Below, one piece after another: positions 58,426 through 64,000 of a stretch of 64,000 nucleotides of DNA. This DNA comes from Ottelia alismoides. Its lineage: Eukaryota > Streptophyta > Magnoliopsida > Alismatales > Hydrocharitaceae. The translations under genes were made by a program, and so were the position numbers. The notes below the pieces were generated by a model. It saw nothing but the letters and a program-made list of their open reading frames with translations. It made no database searches and had not been told where the DNA came from. The stretch covers positions 124,001 through 188,000 of the forward strand of contig JAZKJV010002314.1 of assembly GCA_037367405.1 (NCBI GenBank). The letters are read 5' to 3'. How positions within the stretch are numbered: the stretch's first letter is position 1; each line of letters begins with the position of its first letter.

Positions 58426-58700
58426 CCCCCCATCTCTCCCTTTGTGGTACCATCCCTGTCTCTGGCACCCTTGCCGCCCATTTCCTATGTTGTCGTCCTC
58501 ATCAGCCGCCCCATTTCCCGTGCCATCGCTAATGATAAGACAGCTCTCATCCCAATTGAGGTCCTCCTCGCGTTGGCCTTACCTCTAGATTCTTTGAGCT
58601 CCTACCAAATAAGGGTCTCACCCTTGTCAATAGCACTGCCCTCGTCTATGACCTCACCACCATGATCCTCTCCAATGCCAATAACATGTCTAGAGCAGAG
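58426..58700 (+). pseudogene. Phenylalanine ammonia-lyase fragment, degenerate, copy 1
   Basis: Reads, in two alternating frames, a worn form of the catalytic centre of phenylalanine/histidine ammonia-lyases. GTIPVSGTL (58446-58472) stands for GTITASGDL, where Ala-Ser-Gly forms the MIO cofactor. Then come PPISYVVVLISRPISRAIAN for the PLSYIAG...GRPN segment, and FELLPNKGLTLVNSTAL for FELQPKEGLALVNGTA. The Ala and Asp of the motif are altered and frameshifts occur near 58470 and 58585. It is a fragment only; the rest of the enzyme is absent. In plants the enzyme starts phenylpropanoid synthesis. Confidence 0.65.
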
Positions 58701-58894
58701 ATGGTTACTACCTCTACTGGCGTACTTGTACTCGTACTCGTAAAGCCCTTCTTGCTCCATGATCATCTCCATCGTTTTGAGAGCATATCTTCGCAACTCC
58801 TCAGAACATCATGTAAGCTCCCGCAGCCTCCTCTGCATATGGGCTTCCTCGAGCCGCTTCTGCCTACGAGTTTCCACTTCAAGATCTTGTTGTC

Positions 58895-59160
58895 CATGAC
58901 CTCTCTTATCACCCATAATACCAATACTTGTCTTTCCTTTGCAGCATCATCGTCTTTGACAACATCCTCATGTCCTATGTTGTCCTCATCGATTACCCCA
59001 ACTCATGTGCCATCACTAATGATAGGGCAGCCCTCCCCCCTCCATGAGCCTTTCATCTAGCTTTTTTGAGCTAACTATCAAATGAGTGTCTCACCCTCGG
59101 TGCCCTAGTCTCGGACCTCACCACCATCTTCCTCTTCGATGCCAATAACTTGTTTTTGAG
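58895..59160 (+). pseudogene. Phenylalanine ammonia-lyase fragment, degenerate, copy 2
   Basis: The same segment as copy 1, more worn: ITHNTNTCLSFAAS for the stretch just before the MIO motif, SYVVLIDYPNSCAITNDRAA for the SYIAG...GRPNS segment, and an ECLTLGALVSDLTTIFLFDANNL-like end. The two copies share GCCATC(G/A)CTAATGATA and GACCTCACCACCAT at matching places, so they arose by duplication of about 0.46 kb. Stops and frameshifts throughout. Confidence 0.6.
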
Positions 59161-59178
59161 ATTACTCGACATCTCTGG

Positions 59179-59294
59179 TGTTATTTCTTATTTTATTTTC
59201 TTTATGTACTCTTTGCTATTCACCCAGGACTTTTCTCCTATATAAGAGAGCCCTGGGATCTCATGAATAATCGAGCTATTCATTTTTCCCAACA
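59179..59294 (+). repeat. Probable 5' LTR of the plus-strand Copia, short
   Basis: The right edge is firm (CCCAACA next to the primer site). The left edge TGTTATTTC at 59179 is a guess from TGT...ACA ends. CTATATAAGAGAG at 59241 is a likely TATA box. A length of 116 bp would be short for Copia. Confidence 0.5.
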
Positions 59295-59306
59295 TGGTAT
59301 CAGAGC
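59295..59306 (+). promoter_or_regulatory. Primer-binding site (initiator tRNA-Met type)
   Basis: TGGTATCAGAGC directly after the LTR end, as in most Copia elements. Confidence 0.92.
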
Positions 59307-59829
59307 AATGGTCCTAGACCAGGATTTATGTATCCCATCCTAACCCTACATGCCCCCCCTCCCCCGAGTACCACCGGCAGGCTTCCTCCTTCTCGCGCGC
59401 ACCAGCGCCACTACGCCCCACGCGCATCGCGCGTACGTGCACTTCGTGCATCGTGCGGCCATGCCCCTGCACCCACTTACGCACCTTGCGCCACTGCGCA
59501 CGAGTCTGCACGCACCTTGCGCCCGCGCACTATGCCCCCGTGCACCCACGCACCTGCACCCGTGAGCACATGTGCATCTGCGCCAGCGCGCACCTGCACC
59601 GACGTGCACCGCTGCCCTTGCGCACGTGCATTCTGAAGTCAGATCTTGAGGGGTCTTTCATGATTTTCAACATATAAATCACGACTTTCGTCTCTAGCCT
59701 ACAACAACAAGAGATGAAGATGGTTGTATAAGTCTACAGATACAACCAATCCTCTATATTTGATTGTGTCGACTCATTCAAAACAGTCTACTCCTCAATT
59801 TTGTTTCGGATATCGACGTTCTTGCTACC
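59307..59829 (+). other. Leader of the plus-strand Copia, with a CpG-rich block
   Basis: 59345-59640 is very GC- and CpG-rich, built of GCGCAC/CGCACC/GTGCACC units, in an AT-rich setting. Frames on both strands there are artefacts of the repeat. The rest is ordinary. Confidence 0.65.
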
Positions 59830-60625
59830 ATGTCAGAAAATAAGGGTGTTGTTTTTTCGTACGGTGCCTTCAAGGATCCAGCTCCCATCGTAAAGATGGA
59901 TGGGACCAACTACGAGTAATGGTCCATGCAGTTTGGCACCCTGATGCAGTGCCATAACAAGGAGCACATTCTGACGGATCGAGAGCCGGAAGACAAGACT
60001 GGGGCTATTGTTTCTTGGAAGGAAGATGATGCCTATGCTTGCATCTAGCTCTCTGGGATGCTCACCACGGAGATTGCCAATGATATTGGTAATCAACCCA
60101 CAGCAAAGGCTATGTGGGGCATCTTAGCAGACACGTATGGGCAGGAAAAGAATGAGAGCAAAATTCTACAGTTGCAGTTTGATATTATTTCGACCAAGCA
60201 GAATGGTCGTCCTCTTCATGCACACTTCTCGCATCTTAGAGGCATGTTTGAACGTCTGTATAGCTTCATGCCTATTATCACTAGCACTGAGCAGCAACAG
60301 GCATATTGGAATGCTACTATGACAGGAGTATTTCTGTCATCTCTTGACTCTGAGTATGATGCAGCGCGTACTCAACTACTTACTGAAGAGACGGTAACTC
60401 CAATGGAGGTCTACAAGAGGTTAAGCAGAATCGCTATTTTATCTACTACTGTGGCTCAAACTCCCTCTGCTATGGCAGCCTCTCGTGGTAGAGGAGGTAC
60501 TTCATAGTTTCATGGCCGAGTGCTACGTGGTCGAGAAGGACATCAACGAGGTCCACGTTCACATTGCCATCGTCATGATCATTCTGAGGAGACATGCTAT
60601 CAGAAGCACGGGTATCATACGTCTA
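59830..60625 (+). pseudogene. Copia gag, three in-frame stops
   Basis: ATG at 59830 (MSENKGVVFSYGAF...), with TAA at 59917 and TAG at 60046, then a clean frame from 60058 with AMWGILADTYGQEKN and SLDSEYDAARTQLL, and TAG at 60505. All are in one phase, so single base changes suffice to explain them. The nucleic-acid-binding knuckle follows in the same phase (HCHRHDHSEETC), but its first cysteine is read as arginine. Confidence 0.88.
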
Positions 60626-61149
60626 CCCAAGTTGTTGAGCAGACCGAGCCTACTTCTGCTCCTGCTACGACTCATGATGTACGCTTTGATGATATTGTTT
60701 CCAGACTACGAGAGATGATGACTACTCCTACTACTTTGATTGCAGGGTCTTCAGATGTCGCACACAATGCTAGAACCTCTTCGAGCTCGTCAGGTATTGC
60801 TTATGCCCTTACCGCTAGTAGCAGTTCAGATTTGTCTGATTGGACCATGGACTCTGGAGCATCTCATCATATGTGTGGTGATCGAGCATGGTTTACTTCT
60901 TACAGGTCTATCCCTCCTGGTAGATCAGTGATGATTGCCAATGGGATTCATCTACCCATTGTTGGACAAGGAGAGATTGTTTTAGCTCCCTCGATGCGTC
61001 TGCAGAATGTCTTACATGATCAAACATTTCAGATGAATCTTTTGTCTATTAGACATATTACAAAAGATTTACATTGTCGTGACATATTTGATTATTATTC
61101 TCGTATTTCAGAACATACTCATGGGCAGGGTGATTGGATGTGGCAATGA
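60626..61149 (+). pseudogene. Copia protease region
   Basis: Continues in the gag phase to 61149. The active site is WTMDSGASHHMCGD (Asp-Ser-Gly, about 60846), then GQGEIVLAPSMRLQNVLH and LLSIRHITKDL, the usual protease C-terminal wording. The frame stops at TGA 61147-61149, shortly before the 211-bp insertion. Confidence 0.88.
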
Positions 61150-61200
61150 GCAGAGAAGACTTTACAGACTTGTCCAGCCTTGTGTGCTGGTGCCAAGGCC

Positions 61201-61411
61201 TTAAATGTCGATTTCGGTCACCATTTCGGTATCGACCAAAACAGAATTTCGATGGAATTTCGGTGGAATTTCGACTGAAATTTCGGTCATTTCGGTCATT
61301 TTTTGTACTAGGACCCCCATATTTCGGTCATTTCGGTCATTTCGATCGATTTTCGATTTCGACTGGATATCGATATTCGACAGAAATTCGACCGAATTTC
61401 GCTGCAATTTG
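61201..61411. mobile_element. 211-bp ATTTCG-rich insertion with 5-bp target duplication
   Basis: Flanked by AGGCC at 61196-61200 and 61412-61416; setting aside the insert and one AGGCC leaves the Copia reading frame continuous. The insert is built of ATTTCGGTC, AATTTCG and TCGATTT motifs in both orientations, so it is largely self-complementary. Its ends (TTAAATGTCG and, reversed, CAAATTGCAGCG) are weakly similar. No protein and no tRNA-like promoter. Superfamily unknown. A relative is at 49300-49522. Confidence 0.75.
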
Positions 61412-61416
61412 AGGCC

Positions 61417-62375
61417 ATGGCTGCTGCTACTATCCCTTCTGATTATGTTTCTCCTTTCATGTGGCATCTTCGCTTTGGACACCTTCCTCTGCAAAAGTTG
61501 TGCTATGTCCTCCCGCAGATCTATACTCGTACTACCTTGGAGTGTGAGGCGTGTCAGCTTGGGAAGCACCATTGTTCCTCTTTTCAGAGTCATCAGAGTC
61601 GTCACAGTGGTCAGTTGTTTGAGTTGGTTCACTTTGATATCTGGGATCCTAGTCATGTTCCTAATCATCAGGGACATCGGTTCTATATGGTTGTTGTGGA
61701 TGATTTCTCTATATTATCTTAGTATTCCTGATGAAGAATAAGTCTGAAGCTGGTCATGTTATCAAATCTTTTCTTATTGAGATTAAGAATATTTTTTCTA
61801 TTAATGTGAAATTTATTCGCACTGACAATGACTTGGAGTTTTCTTCTTTACAGTTGTCTGATTTTCTTAGAGCTATTGATGTTGTTCATCAGACTTCGTG
61901 TGCTTACACTTCGCAGCAGAATGGTGTTGCTGAACGCAAATACCGTCATCTCTTGGATGTCACGAGGACTCTTTTAATTCAGAGTCGAGCTCCTCATTCT
62001 TTCTGGGGTGATGTGGTTCTCTCTGCATGTTACTTGGTGAACCGCATGTCATCTACTATACTTGAAGAAAAAGTTCCTTTCTTGATTGTGTTTCCCAAGG
62101 ACTTATCCTCACTTACCCCTAGAGTCTTTGGTTCTGTGGCTTTTGTCCACAATTTTACTCCTAGTCGCGACAAGCTCTCTCCTAGAGCTGTCAAATGTGT
62201 GTTTGTCGGTTATTCTCGTACCCGAAAAGGGTATAGATGTTCTGATCCTATTGGGAGAAAATATTATGTGGGTGCTGATGTCACATTTTTTGAGTCTATT
62301 ATGTATTTTTCTCCTACAGGTGACAGGTTGTCTTCCACCACCCCCTTCACCTCCATCAAGAACTCCTCATGTTGA
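61417..62375 (+). pseudogene. Copia integrase with one frameshift
   Basis: Zinc finger MWHLRFGHL...CEACQLGKHH (61453-61575), first Asp in ELVHFDIWD (about 61633), then VVVDDFS. A frame change at about 61720-61731. The second frame has KFIRTDNDLEF (second Asp), YTSQQNGVAERKYRH (Glu), SFWGDVVLSACYLVNRM and KCVFVGYSRTRKGYRC, ending at 62375. All three catalytic residues are present. It would insert the element's DNA copy. Confidence 0.9.
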
Positions 62376-63780
62376 GTCTCGGCCACCTACACCTCCACCT
62401 CCTCCACTACCTCCACCTCCATCTACCCTAACTCAGTTCCTACCTCGGTTTTACATTCGCAGGTCATCCACTCGCCCCTCTGCTCCTGCGCCTTCCCCGT
62501 CATCCAGCACGCCTCAGGTATGTAGTGAACACATTGTTTCCACTGATGGCACTGGTGTTATGCTTGATCCACAGGATACTACATAGGAGGAGCTGATACC
62601 AGAGAATAGAGAGGCTGATGACCTCGATGTTCTTATTGCATTGAGGAAGCCCCATCGCAATTGTGCTACGTACACTCTAGTTGCGCAAATTTACTTAGAC
62701 CATCTTTCAGAGGAGTACAGAAGGTTTGTTATGGGCCTCTCAGCTATTACCATACCGCGAACATATCAGGAGGCCATACAGGATGGCAATTGGCGACTTG
62801 CCATGGAGGAGGAGATGGCCGTTTTGCAGTCTCGTGGTATCTGGAGTGTTATTTCTGCCCCTCCAGGTGCATCTATTGGGTACAATGGATATTTACGGTA
62901 AAGCGGCGAGCAGATGGCAGTGTGGATCGCTACAAAGGCAAGGCTTGTAGCACGTGGATTCACCCAGAGTTATGGGGTGGATTATCAGGATACCTTCTCT
63001 CCAGTGGCCAGGCACTCGACATTACACATTCTCCAATCAGTTGTTTCACGGGACTAACCTCTTTACCAACTTAATATGAAGAATGCATTTCTTTATGGAG
63101 ATCTACATGAGGAGGTTTATATGCAGCAACCAACAGGGTTTACTGCTTGATGGGGGGTCTCAGAAGGTGTGTAGGCTCCATAAGGTGATCTGCGGCCTAA
63201 AGCAGAGTCCCAAAGCTTGGTACTAGAAGCTTTCAGAATTGATAGAGCATCAGGGGTTTGCCCAATCCACTGCAGATCACTCATTTTTTATTCAGAGGAC
63301 ACAGAGAGGTATTGTTGCTATTCTCCTCTATGTTGATGATATTATTTTCACGAATGATGATGAGCAGGGCATTCAGGTGGCCAAGGATTTCCTAGGTCAG
63401 CAGTTTGTGACTAAGGACCTTGGCAATCTTCGATACTTCTTGGATTAGAGATCCCCAGGAACCAGAGTGATCTTGTGATGACCCAGAGGAAGTTTATTAT
63501 TGATATTCTTCTAGAGACAGACATGACAGGATGCAAGTCTACTACTACTCCTATGGATCCAAGTATGAGACTATATGATGATGATACTGAGGAGGTAGAT
63601 CATAGGAGATACAGAGAGTTGGTTGGGATGCTTCTATATGCTACCATCACCAGGCCAGATATATCATTTGTTGTGAGCAAGGTGAGCCAGTTCATGGAGC
63701 AGCTCAGGAATGTTCATATGGATGATGTCTATATGATTTTGAGATATTTAAAGTCTTCACCAGGTAGTGGTCTTATTTAG
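62376..63780 (+). pseudogene. Copia reverse transcriptase, several frameshifts
   Basis: It starts with a proline-rich link (62376-62520), then ITIPRTYQEAIQDGNWRLAM (62745), a broken middle (62900-63235) with worn [10 protein letters not shown] and DVKNAFLHG-type segments, the catalytic LLYVDDIIFT box (about 63330) in frame 63239-63448, and GCKSTTTPMDPSMRL and RELVGMLLYATITRPD in 63475-63780. The YVDD box is intact. At least four frame changes or stops. Confidence 0.9.
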
Positions 63781-64000
63781 CAGAATCACTTCTCTTGATG
63801 TAATAGCTTGTGCAGATGCAGATTATGCAGGGATGACCTAGGGACAGGAAGTCTACTTCTGGTTATGTTATTTTTGTTGGCAGCTCACTCGTGTCATAGA
63901 AAAGTAAGAAGCAGACCGTGGTTGCTAGATCTAGTGCGGAGTCCGAATACAGGACCATGGCTCAAGGAAGCACAGAGATGATGTAGATAAGGTCGGTTTT
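63781..64000 (+). pseudogene. Start of Copia RNase H, cut by the window end
   Basis: In changing frames: CADADYAGM, KSTSGYVIFVGSS and VVARSSAESEY (about 63920), the N-terminal half of Copia RNase H, followed by TMAQGSTEMM-type sequence. The remainder and the 3' LTR are outside. Confidence 0.82.

Larger units (their letters stand above)
59179..64000 (+). mobile_element. Ty1/Copia retrotransposon, 5' part, running off the window
   Basis: Primer-binding site TGGTATCAGAGC at 59295, then leader, gag, protease, integrase, reverse transcriptase and the start of RNase H in Copia order. The 3' LTR is outside. The integrase wording (RTDND, VVHQTSC, YTSQQNG) resembles that of the minus-strand Copia, suggesting one lineage. 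Stops and frameshifts make it non-functional. A 211-bp insertion lies at 61201-61411. It begins 19 bp after the ammonia-lyase fragment. Confidence 0.9.

Noticed and set aside
59328..59677. Frames of 71-102 codons in the CpG-rich Copia leader
   Set aside because: Low-complexity Cys/His/Ala/Pro frames on both strands, arising from a GC-rich repeat.

Overview
The window reads as plant nuclear heterochromatin, probably from a large-genome angiosperm. A monocot is possible, but the sequence does not settle it. It is AT-rich and packed with nested LTR retrotransposons, DNA-transposon miniature elements, one tRNA-derived SINE and gene fragments. I find no intact host gene, no rRNA, no functional tRNA, no CRISPR array and no organellar segment. 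Nearly every long open frame is a retroelement domain or a chance frame.

Left half (1-47.7 kb): a stack of long-LTR Ty3/Gypsy elements, all on the minus strand. An LTR fragment (1-1206, resuming at 10328-11615) is split by a 9.1-kb element without gag-pol (1207-10327; LTRs of about 2.8-2.9 kb, primer-binding site, polypurine tract, 5-bp target-site duplication). An 18.4-kb Athila/Tat-type element follows (11616-30055; LTRs of 3.82 and 3.55 kb) with decayed gag, protease, reverse transcriptase, RNase H and integrase, read from right to left. Next is a gag-only Gypsy element (about 30.06-47.71 kb). Its gag is split by two Copia insertions: a 4.0-kb minus-strand Copia that has lost its reverse transcriptase (32880-36909), and a 2.5-kb non-coding Copia-type element (36926-43382), which itself carries a 3.95-kb solo Gypsy LTR with a perfect 5-bp duplication (37825-41775).

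Right half (47.7-64 kb): a worn Copia RT/RNase H relic (48.4-49.2 kb); a cluster of four terminal-inverted-repeat elements abutting TA microsatellites (50.8-53.7 kb); a 246-bp MITE; a 1.1-kb long-TIR element with a SINE inserted in one of its TIRs (54.47-55.56 kb); a low-copy stretch with possible minus-strand exons (55.6-58 kb); a 101-bp tandem repeat and two degenerate phenylalanine ammonia-lyase fragments (58.0-59.16 kb); and a plus-strand Copia element that runs off the window end (59.18-64.0 kb), with most domains recognisable but broken.

The parts worth following up are structural: a hairpin beside the Gypsy polypurine tract kept by compensatory changes, arrays of polypurine-tract hairpins in the 3' non-coding regions of two different elements, a 12-bp G-box palindrome in the Gypsy LTRs, microsatellite-bounded TIR elements, and a 211-bp ATTTCG-rich insertion with a 5-bp duplication. 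I saw no defence, biosynthetic or other cellular system.
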